Part shown: piece by piece, positions 36,643-44,935 of the stretch
How the letters are laid out: every line of letters begins with the position of its first letter
Numbering within the stretch: position 1 is the first letter of the stretch
Source: Pedobacter frigiditerrae
Lineage (GTDB): Bacteria > Bacteroidota > Bacteroidia > Sphingobacteriales > Sphingobacteriaceae
Direction: 5' to 3'
Length of the DNA stretch: 64,000 nucleotides
Assembly (NCBI RefSeq): GCF_004331645.1
Contig: NZ_SJSK01000005.1
Span: 124,001-188,000 of the forward strand
Notes under the pieces: model-generated
Told to the model about the DNA's origin: nothing
What the model saw: the letters and a program-made list of their open reading frames with translations, nothing else
The model's database searches: none
Program-made: the position numbers and the translations under genes

Positions 36643-37809
36643 TCATTTCTGCTTCAACCTCCACAAGGCTTCCAGTAAATAGTAATCTGCATAAATGATA
36701 GGCACATCAATTTCCGAATTCTTTGGATGATGTCCAGTGCTATGGTCCAACAGGAAATAAGGATATTCACTTCTATGGTAAAGGTATTTTTGAGAAGTAA
36801 GAGACCTTAACAGTTCTTTTGCCTTAGAAAGATAATACCCTTTCTCGCCAGTGTATTTATTCATTTCTATGAAAGCAGAAGCTGCAATTGCCGCTGCAGA
36901 AGCGTCCCTGGGAACATCAGGAATACCTGGCGCATTAAAATCCCAGTAAGGAATATGATCTGCGATTTTATCTGTCTGGCTTAAAAAATAGCTGGATGCC
37001 AATACTGCTTGATCTAAATATTTTTTTTGCCTGGTTTCCCTGTACATCACGGTGTAACCATAGATAGCCCAGGCCTGTCCACGAGCCCAGCAACTTCCAT
37101 CAGCATAGCCCTGGTGCGTTTTTTTTGCCAGCAATTTCCCCGTCTGAGCATCAAAATCCAAAACATGATAGGTAGTATTGTCTGCCCTAAAACGATATTT
37201 CATGTCCGTATCTGCATGTTGCACGGCAATTTTATAGTAGGAGGAATCACCAGTTGCCTTGGTTGCCCAAAACAGGTATTCCAGGTTCATCATGTTATCT
37301 ATGATAACTGGATAATTCCATGGCTTGCTGTCCCAAGATTTGATGGCACCAACCTTGGGATCAAATCTGGAAGCCAGGGATTTTGCACCTTTAATTAAAG
37401 CTTCTTTCTGACGTAGGTTTTGGGTGAGCTCATATTCCAATCCGATGGAATTGAACATCATGAAACCCAAATCATGGGTACCTTTGTTGTCCTTTTCCTT
37501 TTCGATACCGGCCGTCCATTTTGAAGCCGCATCTTTCCACCTTTCATCCCTGGTCAGTCGGTATAGGTACCATAAGTTACCCGGGAAAAACCCACTTGTC
37601 CAGTCACTGGAAGATGTGGCCTTTAACTTCCCGTTATCGATACTTCGTAGGTATTTAGTAGGATCAGGGTAATCCCTCATGTAAGCCTGATAATTCCTTG
37701 CTGCTAATTTCACAGCATCTTCACCGCTGGGAATATTCCTTTGTGAAGAACAAGACATGACTAAAAACCCTGCTAAAAGGGCAATGCTATTGATAAATTT
37801 CATATTCAT
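36643..37809 (-). CDS. Unsaturated glucuronyl hydrolase, glycoside hydrolase family 88, lipoprotein
   Basis: A 388-residue (alpha/alpha)6 enzyme with a lipobox (Cys20, VMSCSSQ). Catalytic Asp candidates are Asp113 in THDLGFMMFNS and Asp171 in IIDNMMNLEYL, and CWARGQAWAIYGYTVMYRE is the family signature. GH88 hydrates the double bond of 4,5-unsaturated uronic acids made by polysaccharide lyases, so its presence is strong evidence that the lyase-fold proteins of this locus are real lyases and that the target contains uronic acid. GH105 is related, but the HDLGF and IDNMMNLE motifs favour GH88. It follows the second GH29 by 17 nt. Confidence 0.93.
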   Translation of the reverse strand: MNMKFINSIALLAGFLVMSCSSQRNIPSGEDAVKLAARNYQAYMRDYPDPTKYLRSIDNGKLKATSSSDWTSGFFPGNLWYLYRLTRDERWKDAASKWTAGIEKEKDNKGTHDLGFMMFNSIGLEYELTQNLRQKEALIKGAKSLASRFDPKVGAIKSWDSKPWNYPVIIDNMMNLEYLFWATKATGDSSYYKIAVQHADTDMKYRFRADNTTYHVLDFDAQTGKLLAKKTHQGYADGSCWARGQAWAIYGYTVMYRETRQKKYLDQAVLASSYFLSQTDKIADHIPYWDFNAPGIPDVPRDASAAAIAASAFIEMNKYTGEKGYYLSKAKELLRSLTSQKYLYHRSEYPYFLLDHSTGHHPKNSEIDVPIIYADYYLLEALWRLKQK

Positions 37810-37826
37810 TTTTACTGATACCTACT

Positions 37827-39608
37827 TTATTTTGTGATATTAATTTCCCTGAAGGTAAATCCACGACCCTCCTGCAAAATATTTACCGGCTCTAATTTGA
37901 GCTTGTAAATGCCGGGTTTATCAAATGTGATCTTACCGGCCTTGGTAATGATATTTTTCCAGTAAAGCGTTCGTGGATTAAACGTTTTGGCATCTGGGGA
38001 AATGGTAATGTCTTTTACCACGTCATTATAAATTAGTTTTACCTGATGCCCACCGGTCCAATCTGTTTTTTCATGTGCTCCTGTTTCTGTACTTACAATT
38101 TCCAGATCATAAGTACCAGGAGTCTTAACCATAAACTCCCATTCCAGTTTGATCTCTGCATCTTTCCAGTTTTGAGCTCCACCACCGTTGTTATTGATTG
38201 CAATTGTAGCAGGATGGCCATTTTTAGTGCTTTTTGCCTTACCTCCAAAAAGATTGATTTTCCCAGAATGATCCTCAATGATTTGTTTTTCAACAATCGC
38301 TTCTCCCTCAATTTCCATGACCAACACAGACAGTACCTTATCCGGAGCTTCTTTGGGCAGCTTGATCTTTAGGACATGATGGTTTGTCGGAGCATCGTAT
38401 TGCGCTTCGAACTGAACCGGTTTCTTGCTTTTATCCGCCAGCAAGTACATTTTTTTGACCTTGGTCTTTAGACCTTCAAGGTAAAAATCTTCCGAAGGCC
38501 AGTTAAATATACCTGCATATAATTTACCTGGCTTTTGGGTAATGTTCCCCCAGGGGAATTCCACGTAGTAGGGACTGGCCTTGCTTTCATAAATAGCTTC
38601 TGCGTTAATTTTCATCCACTCACCTACCTGTTTCAGTATTTTTACAGATGCTTCGGGAATCACTCCGTCCGCGGTTGGTCCAACATTCAATAGGTAATTG
38701 CCTCCCTTACTGGCAATATCAAATAATAAACGGGTTACGCCATCTGCCGATTTCCAGGTGGCATCATATTTTTTAAATCCCCAGGTATTGTTCAAGGTTG
38801 CTGGCACTTCCCAATCCCCTGCTACCGTTGTGGGAGGCACTGTGTTGTCACTGGTTGACTGATAATCAGGCTCAACCCCTCCGCCCAAACGACCGCTGAT
38901 GATACATTTCGGCTGTAACTTACGAACCAGTGCCTTTAAATCGTCAGCCTGTTCCTTGGTGATACTTAGTGGGGTATCAAACCAAATCATGCCTACTTCT
39001 CCATAGTTGCTCAATAATTCCGTCAGCTGAGGTTTTACCTTATCATCAATGTATTGCTGATGATTTCTATCATTTTCCTTAGGAAAGTTATCCCAATTAT
39101 TCCCCCATCCATTGGGCTCTGCCCAATCTTGTGCCTGGGAATAATAGAAACAGACCTTTATGTCTTGCAGATGGCATTCATCGGCTAAAGCCTTGATAAT
39201 ATCCCTTCTGTAAGGCGTGGCATCTACCACATTGTAATTGTTGACCTTAGACTTGAACAAGGCAAAACCATCATGGTGTTTGGTGGTAATGGTGATATAC
39301 TTCATTCCTGCATCTTTTGCCGTTTTTACAAATGCCTTAACATCAAATTTAGTGGGATTGAATTGCTTGGCTAAAGAACTGTATTCTGTATATGGGATTT
39401 TATAGGTATGCATGATCCACTCCCCAATTTTTTTCTCGTCATATTGCCCTTTCCACTCGCCCGCGGGAATAGCATATAAACCCCAATGAATAAACATGCC
39501 AAAACGGGCCTCACGCCACCATTGCATACGCTCATCCTGCGAAATTTGGCTCCATACTGAGCCTTTGGTCAGCAGGATTAATAAAATTATTGTAAATAGC
39601 TTTTTCAT
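37827..39608 (-). CDS. Alpha-L-fucosidase, glycoside hydrolase family 29 (B)
   Basis: A 593-residue secreted enzyme (signal peptide ending KGSVWSQ). The TIM barrel has WWREARFGMFIHWGLYAIPA, ITTKHHDGFALF and the nucleophile Asp211 in GMIWFDTP. The C-terminal part (about 330-593) includes a beta-sandwich with a CBM-like end (TPGTYDLEIVSTETGAHEKT). It probably removes alpha-L-fucose, though GH29 also includes galactosidase-like members. Its ATG overlaps the GH92 stop by 4 nt, and GH88 follows after 17 nt. Second GH29 of the window, with low similarity to the first outside the barrel. Confidence 0.94.
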   Translation of the reverse strand: MKKLFTIILLILLTKGSVWSQISQDERMQWWREARFGMFIHWGLYAIPAGEWKGQYDEKKIGEWIMHTYKIPYTEYSSLAKQFNPTKFDVKAFVKTAKDAGMKYITITTKHHDGFALFKSKVNNYNVVDATPYRRDIIKALADECHLQDIKVCFYYSQAQDWAEPNGWGNNWDNFPKENDRNHQQYIDDKVKPQLTELLSNYGEVGMIWFDTPLSITKEQADDLKALVRKLQPKCIISGRLGGGVEPDYQSTSDNTVPPTTVAGDWEVPATLNNTWGFKKYDATWKSADGVTRLLFDIASKGGNYLLNVGPTADGVIPEASVKILKQVGEWMKINAEAIYESKASPYYVEFPWGNITQKPGKLYAGIFNWPSEDFYLEGLKTKVKKMYLLADKSKKPVQFEAQYDAPTNHHVLKIKLPKEAPDKVLSVLVMEIEGEAIVEKQIIEDHSGKINLFGGKAKSTKNGHPATIAINNNGGGAQNWKDAEIKLEWEFMVKTPGTYDLEIVSTETGAHEKTDWTGGHQVKLIYNDVVKDITISPDAKTFNPRTLYWKNIITKAGKITFDKPGIYKLKLEPVNILQEGRGFTFREINITK

Positions 39609-41896
39609 TTTTTAGCCTTATTTGATATGCCCGAGGGCTGATTGTTATCCTTAGCCCCCCATTTTTCATTAGGAGTCTTTCCTAACTTGATTTCTAATGT
39701 TCCACCGTTCATGATATCCTGGTGAGAAAGGTAATTTTTCCTATAGGATTTCCCATTCAGTTTTACAGAAGTGATGTAAGGCATCTCCAAAGGATCTGCC
39801 GAAGCTTGAACCGTAAATGTTTTACCATTCTGCAGATTGATATTGATGCTTTGAAATAAGGGAGTGCTAAGCAAGTATTCATTGGCCACCGGATTTACCG
39901 GGTAAAAACCCATTGCTGCAAAAAGATACCAGGCACTCATCTGACCGGCATCATCATTGCCGCTTAGGCCACCTATCCCATCATCGTATTCTTCACTTAG
40001 AATTTTTCTTACTTCCCTTTGTGTTTTCCATGGTGAATCAGTGAAATTATAGAGAAAGGGAATCTGATGGCCAGGCTCATTTCCATGCCAGTATTCTCCT
40101 TTTATGAAGAGACTGTCCAAAGCTTTCTCAAAGGTTTTTTTACCGCCCATCGTAGAAGCCAAGCCTGAAACATCGTGTGGTACATAAAACATGTACTGCC
40201 TTGGTGTTCCTTCCGTGATAAAAGGCAGTTTAACATCAGCTTTAAAATCAGTTGCCCAACTTCCATCAGCATATCTGCCATTTACAGAGCCAATTTCTTT
40301 CTGGAATACGTTTTTATAATTCGAAGACCTTTTTAGCAGTAGGTTCATGTCCTCCGTTTTGCCCATATCCCTTGCGACAATAGCCAGGGCATAATCGTTA
40401 AAGGCATACTCTAGCGTCCTTGACACCTGTTCCCTTTTATGAAAAGCATCCGGCACACTATCTTCTAAAGGGATATAATCATATTTTAGATAAGAATCCA
40501 AGGCCCTTCTGCCTTTACCATCCCGATAGGTTTCCTTGTCAGGTATTTCAAAGGCATTTTTTCGCATGAGTTGATAAGCTTTCTGAGTATCAAATCCCCG
40601 TATTCCCTTGGTATAGGCAGAAGCGATAAATGCCGTCCCATGATCGCCGATCATGGCATTGGTATAGCTGTTCCAACAGGGGAAAATGGGTAGCCAGCCA
40701 CCCTGTTCCCCCTTTAGAACCATGGAGTTTACGAACGCTCCAATTTTTTGGGGCTGTAATATTTCCAAAAGGGGTAATTGTGCCCGATAAATGTCCCACA
40801 TCGAAAAATCATCATAATATTCTGTTCCCTTTAAAACAGCGTTTTCATACTGGTGGGCAAATTTCGGATAGGTCCCATCAACATCTGTAAATAGCCTTGG
40901 GTGCTGCAAGCTGTGGTAAAAGGCAGTGTAAAAAATATTCTTCTGCTTTTCTAGATCTGTTTTGACCTGGATCTGGTTCAAGGCTTTATTCCATGCCGCT
41001 GCTGATCTTTTTCTTACTTCATCAAAATTCCAACCTGTGATTTCAGTCGCCAGGTTTTTACGGGCATTGGCAATGCTGGTAAACGATGTACCGACCCTGG
41101 CTCGTAAGATTTCGCCTTTTTCCATCTCAAATTTTAAATAAGCACCCAGGTCCTTTTGATTGATGAGGCTATCCAGGCCATATTGCTGATTGCCGCTAAA
41201 GGTGCCCGATTTAGAAAAGGGCCTATCAAACTGGATCACGAAATACCCACTGAAACCAGCCGGTTGACCCAGTCCCTGATAAATCCTATAGGCAGGATTG
41301 TAACCGGAGACCTCTCCTTTCTTACGGTCAATCTTGATAAAGCCCTTATCTTTATCACTATTAGGCGTCATTAACAAATAAAAATCATCTGTCTTACCGG
41401 CTGTAAATTTGAGCATGGCACTTCTCTCCAAACCCGTCACTTCGGCAGTGATAAGGTAATCCCTTAATAGGACTTTATAATAATCAGGCGAAGCAACTTC
41501 ATCTTCATGAGCATAAGACGAGGCATAATCAACCGCAGAAGTTTTCAATTGTCCGCTGATGGGCATTACGGTAAAACTGCCATAATCCTGAGTGCAGGAC
41601 CCACTCAACCAATGTGTTGCCCTAAGCCCACTGATCTTAGGGTCTTTGTAGTAATAAGGTGCAATGCATTTTTTTTCAGTCAAACGGGTCTGAGGAGTCC
41701 ATTGGGTCATCCCAAAAGGCACGCCAACCGCCGGGATGACATTAGCCAGTGCTTCTGTTCCTTCACCATGTTTTATCGCAGATTTAGTGGTGCTGTTAGC
41801 AGTACCAGTTAGCGGGTTAACATATTTTAAAACATCATCCTGGGCTAATGCACCAAAATGAAAAAAAAGAAATATCAAAAAACTGTATCTCAACAT
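39605..41896 (-). CDS. Glycoside hydrolase family 92 (alpha-mannosidase type), secreted
   Basis: A 763-residue enzyme with a signal peptide (LRYSFLIFLFFHFGALAQ). Family landmarks: YVNPLTGTA at the mature start, GVPFGMTQWTPQTR, GNEPGHQIPFLYN and GLSGNDDAGQMSAWYLFAAM with the catalytic Glu and Asp. GH92 members are Ca2+-dependent inverting exo-alpha-mannosidases. They are best known from N-glycan and yeast mannan breakdown, so one within a lyase-rich PUL points to alpha-mannosyl side groups, or to a specificity not yet described. The gene is 31 nt after the beta-helix protein and overlaps the next GH29 by 4 nt. Confidence 0.95.
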   Translation of the reverse strand: MLRYSFLIFLFFHFGALAQDDVLKYVNPLTGTANSTTKSAIKHGEGTEALANVIPAVGVPFGMTQWTPQTRLTEKKCIAPYYYKDPKISGLRATHWLSGSCTQDYGSFTVMPISGQLKTSAVDYASSYAHEDEVASPDYYKVLLRDYLITAEVTGLERSAMLKFTAGKTDDFYLLMTPNSDKDKGFIKIDRKKGEVSGYNPAYRIYQGLGQPAGFSGYFVIQFDRPFSKSGTFSGNQQYGLDSLINQKDLGAYLKFEMEKGEILRARVGTSFTSIANARKNLATEITGWNFDEVRKRSAAAWNKALNQIQVKTDLEKQKNIFYTAFYHSLQHPRLFTDVDGTYPKFAHQYENAVLKGTEYYDDFSMWDIYRAQLPLLEILQPQKIGAFVNSMVLKGEQGGWLPIFPCWNSYTNAMIGDHGTAFIASAYTKGIRGFDTQKAYQLMRKNAFEIPDKETYRDGKGRRALDSYLKYDYIPLEDSVPDAFHKREQVSRTLEYAFNDYALAIVARDMGKTEDMNLLLKRSSNYKNVFQKEIGSVNGRYADGSWATDFKADVKLPFITEGTPRQYMFYVPHDVSGLASTMGGKKTFEKALDSLFIKGEYWHGNEPGHQIPFLYNFTDSPWKTQREVRKILSEEYDDGIGGLSGNDDAGQMSAWYLFAAMGFYPVNPVANEYLLSTPLFQSININLQNGKTFTVQASADPLEMPYITSVKLNGKSYRKNYLSHQDIMNGGTLEIKLGKTPNEKWGAKDNNQPSGISNKAKK

Positions 41897-41927
41897 AGAA
41901 AAACGATTGTATTAGGCAATAATTACC

Positions 41928-43442
41928 TTATTTAGTTGTTAAATTTTCTTTACGTTCCTTTAACTGCGCCTCATATAAAGAAGCAGGATTTACATTGGTT
42001 TCTCCTACCCCCTCCCATATGCTATCTGGTCTTTTATGCCAGGGCTTCCCCTGTCTTGACTTAGGGGCAATATTCCAGTTTAGTGCCATTGGCGGCTGCT
42101 GGTTGATCATGGTCTTGGCGGTGCAATTCCAAAAAACCTGCCAAGCACCTGCCCAGCCGTGCCCTGTACCAGAAGGTCCCCTGTCCTGGATGTTGATTTC
42201 CCCATCTGTGGTTATATTATCATATAAGGTCCCCATGGCCCAGCGATTATGCGGACCGCTGTCTGTATGTGCCATTGTTGCAGAAGATCTTAAGAAAACA
42301 TTAGGCCCACACACATAACCCCCGGTTACGTAATCATGACGTCCATTTCTGGTTTCGCAGTTTCTGAATAGGTTAAGCTGCCCATCGCAATTGAAGGAAT
42401 ACCTTCTTCCACCCGTTATTTTAGAAACAGGATCCAGACATTGAGAATTTTGAACAGTAATATTCTTTGAGGTAGGATAAACATTTACGCAACTGTAACC
42501 AAAATATAGGGAGGTTACTTTGTCTATTACACAATCTTCGGCTTTCTTAATGGCGATGGCATTCCATCCATGCTGTTCATCGTCCTCTGCCTTAAATGTT
42601 GAAACCATTTTAAGGTTTTGAATACTAACGTTGTTGATTCTCCCCTCAAAATCATAATGATAAAGTGCTCCGCCACCATATTTTTTATCCAAATCCATTA
42701 CAACTGGGGCATGTAGCGTGATTAGCTTATTTTTTGTATCAACTGCGGTAATTATTCTTTCGAAATTAAAATGGTATTCCTCAACAGGCCATTGTCTGCC
42801 GTTTGCAGGTAGCTTTTGAATGCTATCCATTTTTAGGTCATGAATCCAATTCTGGGTAGCCTCGCGATACAGAATAACTTTGTCTCCTATTTTGTAATCA
42901 CTTATTTTATCAACATGAAAAGAAAAACTTCCAACAGGTACATAAGCATCTGTGATTGTTAATTTACTGGCCTCCAATTTTTTAAGTTCTCCTGAACCCT
43001 CAATACTAAAAAGGTCTGCTTTTTTCTCAGATGTCAAGGTAATCACCGTTCCGCTATCATCATTTCCTTCGCCTAAAATCACAACACCACTTACATTAAT
43101 ATTGATGGTTTTTGATACAGAATAATCTCCTTTTTTTAACAATATGGCTCCACGAACTTTATTCACCATAGGCATTATGGAAAGTCTCAAAATCGCATCT
43201 TGTATGATTGCGCCATCGTCTTTACCTGTTGGCTTTAAAGTTATTTTTATGGAAGGTGTAGGAAATGAACTTATTCCACCTTCATATCCTACCATGGAAA
43301 AATCTGGTATTTTATTCCCTCTGTCATCGGTTTTGTAAATCAATTTGCTCATTTGATTATAATGTACCCATTCAGATTGCCATTGCGCCTGTAATAGAAA
43401 GGGCATGGATAAAAAGATGATTAGTAATTTTAATTTTAACAT
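41928..43442 (-). CDS. Secreted right-handed beta-helix protein, candidate polysaccharide lyase
   Basis: A 504-residue exported protein (signal peptide ending PFLLQAQ). From about residue 60 it is a right-handed parallel beta-helix: regularly spaced strands with phrases such as VSGVVILGEGNDDSGTVITL, NNVSIQNLKMVST and SKNITVQNSQCLDPVSKITG. Conserved-looking residues cluster in the C-terminal part (RNGRHDYVTGGYVCGPNVFL, HTDSGPHNRWAMGTLYDNIT, QDRGPSGTGHGWAGA). The fold is that of pectate and alginate lyases and of GH28, but none of their signatures is seen, so this may belong to a different lyase or epimerase family, or be a hydrolase. Located between the sulfatase (15 nt) and GH92 (31 nt) in the main operon. 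Confidence 0.8.
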   Translation of the reverse strand: MLKLKLLIIFLSMPFLLQAQWQSEWVHYNQMSKLIYKTDDRGNKIPDFSMVGYEGGISSFPTPSIKITLKPTGKDDGAIIQDAILRLSIMPMVNKVRGAILLKKGDYSVSKTININVSGVVILGEGNDDSGTVITLTSEKKADLFSIEGSGELKKLEASKLTITDAYVPVGSFSFHVDKISDYKIGDKVILYREATQNWIHDLKMDSIQKLPANGRQWPVEEYHFNFERIITAVDTKNKLITLHAPVVMDLDKKYGGGALYHYDFEGRINNVSIQNLKMVSTFKAEDDEQHGWNAIAIKKAEDCVIDKVTSLYFGYSCVNVYPTSKNITVQNSQCLDPVSKITGGRRYSFNCDGQLNLFRNCETRNGRHDYVTGGYVCGPNVFLRSSATMAHTDSGPHNRWAMGTLYDNITTDGEINIQDRGPSGTGHGWAGAWQVFWNCTAKTMINQQPPMALNWNIAPKSRQGKPWHKRPDSIWEGVGETNVNPASLYEAQLKERKENLTTK

Positions 43443-43457
43443 GATTAATTCGACTTA

Positions 43458-44903
43458 CTACTGGTTAGGCTTCCCTTTATAAGGAATGTATTTTCCATTA
43501 TCATCTAATGGAAGTTTCGGGGCATTTTTTGGATCTTTATATCTGGTTTCAATCAGTTGTTTTTCAAACTCCTTCTCCATTTTTTCCTTTAAAGAGGAAT
43601 ATTCAGGTTTATTGTAAAGGTTGTTCATTTCATAAGGATCCTTTTCTAAATCAAAAAGCTCTGCCCAATCATCTTGATGCGGATATTTTACCAGTTTGGC
43701 TTTATCAGTTCTTACAGCCAGTAAAGTAGGGGTTGGCGAGTTGCTTTCATAAAAGTATTGGAATAAGAAAGATTTTCTCCAATCCTTTTGCTTCCCTTGT
43801 ATTAGGCTTACCAAGCTTTTACCCTGAAAACGTTCCGGAGGTTTTACACCCGCCAGTTCTAGCATAGTTGAAGGAAGATCAAGATTAAGGGCCATCTCAT
43901 CTACAATTTTACCTCTAGGGAATCTTGCTGGATATTTTATCAGTAACGGGACGCGCATGCTTTCTTCATAAGCTGCCCTTTTATCCTGGAGCGCATGTTC
44001 TCCATGAAAATACCCGTTATCACTGGTGAAGATTATTACTGTGTTTTCTTCCAGCTTTAATTCTTTCAAAAGATCTAAAACCCTGCCTACACCATCATCC
44101 GCACCTTTGACTGTTTCCCAATAAGGGATCACCCGTTTCATGCCATACAGGTCTGTCCAGTCAAAAAGCTCTTTATCTGCGGCGGCATACTCAGGGTAGA
44201 TAAATGAAACGTAAGCTGGCTTGTCTTTTTCATTAACAGGCCTGGTTAATTTTACGTTGTCATATAATTTATCGTATCGCTTAGGCGGAGTCCAGCCGCC
44301 ATGGGGAGCTTTGAACGCTAAAGTTAAAGCAAAAGGATGATCTTTATTTTTTTTGATAAAATCTATGGCATAGTCTGTTGCTACATCATCTATCCAGCCT
44401 TTTGTTGGCTCACTCACTCCATCTACTTCAAAGGGGCAATCGTAATATTTTCCATGAGCGATATAACTCGCAGAATAATCATAACCGGGTCGTTTACCCT
44501 TTTGACTACCCATGTGCCATTTACCAATCAGAGCAGTTTTATATCCAGCAGTTCTTAATAAGGCGGGCAACGTATTTACAGAATCTGTAAACGGTTGGTA
44601 ATTATTTACGATACCATTGATATGGTTGTATTGACCGGTAAGCATAGATGCTCTGCTGGGTGAACACAAAGACAGTGTTACGAAAGCATTTCTAAAACGC
44701 ACTCCTTCTTTGGCTATCCTATCCATATTTGGCGTTTGCAGGTAAGAAAACCTGGCTGCTTTACCCTGTTCCTGCTGTACAATGCTTAAGCCATCAAAGC
44801 GCTGATCGTCTGTGATCATAAAAATGATGTTAGGCTTTTTGTTTTGTGCAGTTGCAAAAAGGCTGATCAATAACAAGGAACTCAATATAAAACTTTTTCT
44901 CAT
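43458..44903 (-). CDS. Sulfatase, family S1, secreted
   Basis: A 481-residue enzyme with signal peptide (LLISLFATAQ). It has NIIFMITDDQRFD, which provides the metal-binding Asp pair, and the active-site motif with Cys80 in LCSPSRASMLTG, where Cys is converted to formylglycine. Further landmarks are GKWHMG and FTSDNGYFHGEH. It would remove sulfate from the glycan before glycosidases act. The maturation enzyme (anSME) is not in the window and must come from elsewhere in the genome. Only one sulfatase is present, so sulfation is probably at one defined position, unlike the many sulfatases of fucoidan or carrageenan loci. Confidence 0.95.
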   Translation of the reverse strand: MRKSFILSSLLLISLFATAQNKKPNIIFMITDDQRFDGLSIVQQEQGKAARFSYLQTPNMDRIAKEGVRFRNAFVTLSLCSPSRASMLTGQYNHINGIVNNYQPFTDSVNTLPALLRTAGYKTALIGKWHMGSQKGKRPGYDYSASYIAHGKYYDCPFEVDGVSEPTKGWIDDVATDYAIDFIKKNKDHPFALTLAFKAPHGGWTPPKRYDKLYDNVKLTRPVNEKDKPAYVSFIYPEYAAADKELFDWTDLYGMKRVIPYWETVKGADDGVGRVLDLLKELKLEENTVIIFTSDNGYFHGEHALQDKRAAYEESMRVPLLIKYPARFPRGKIVDEMALNLDLPSTMLELAGVKPPERFQGKSLVSLIQGKQKDWRKSFLFQYFYESNSPTPTLLAVRTDKAKLVKYPHQDDWAELFDLEKDPYEMNNLYNKPEYSSLKEKMEKEFEKQLIETRYKDPKNAPKLPLDDNGKYIPYKGKPNQ

Positions 44904-44935
44904 TTCTAATTATGTATTATTTTAGCTGTTATCTA

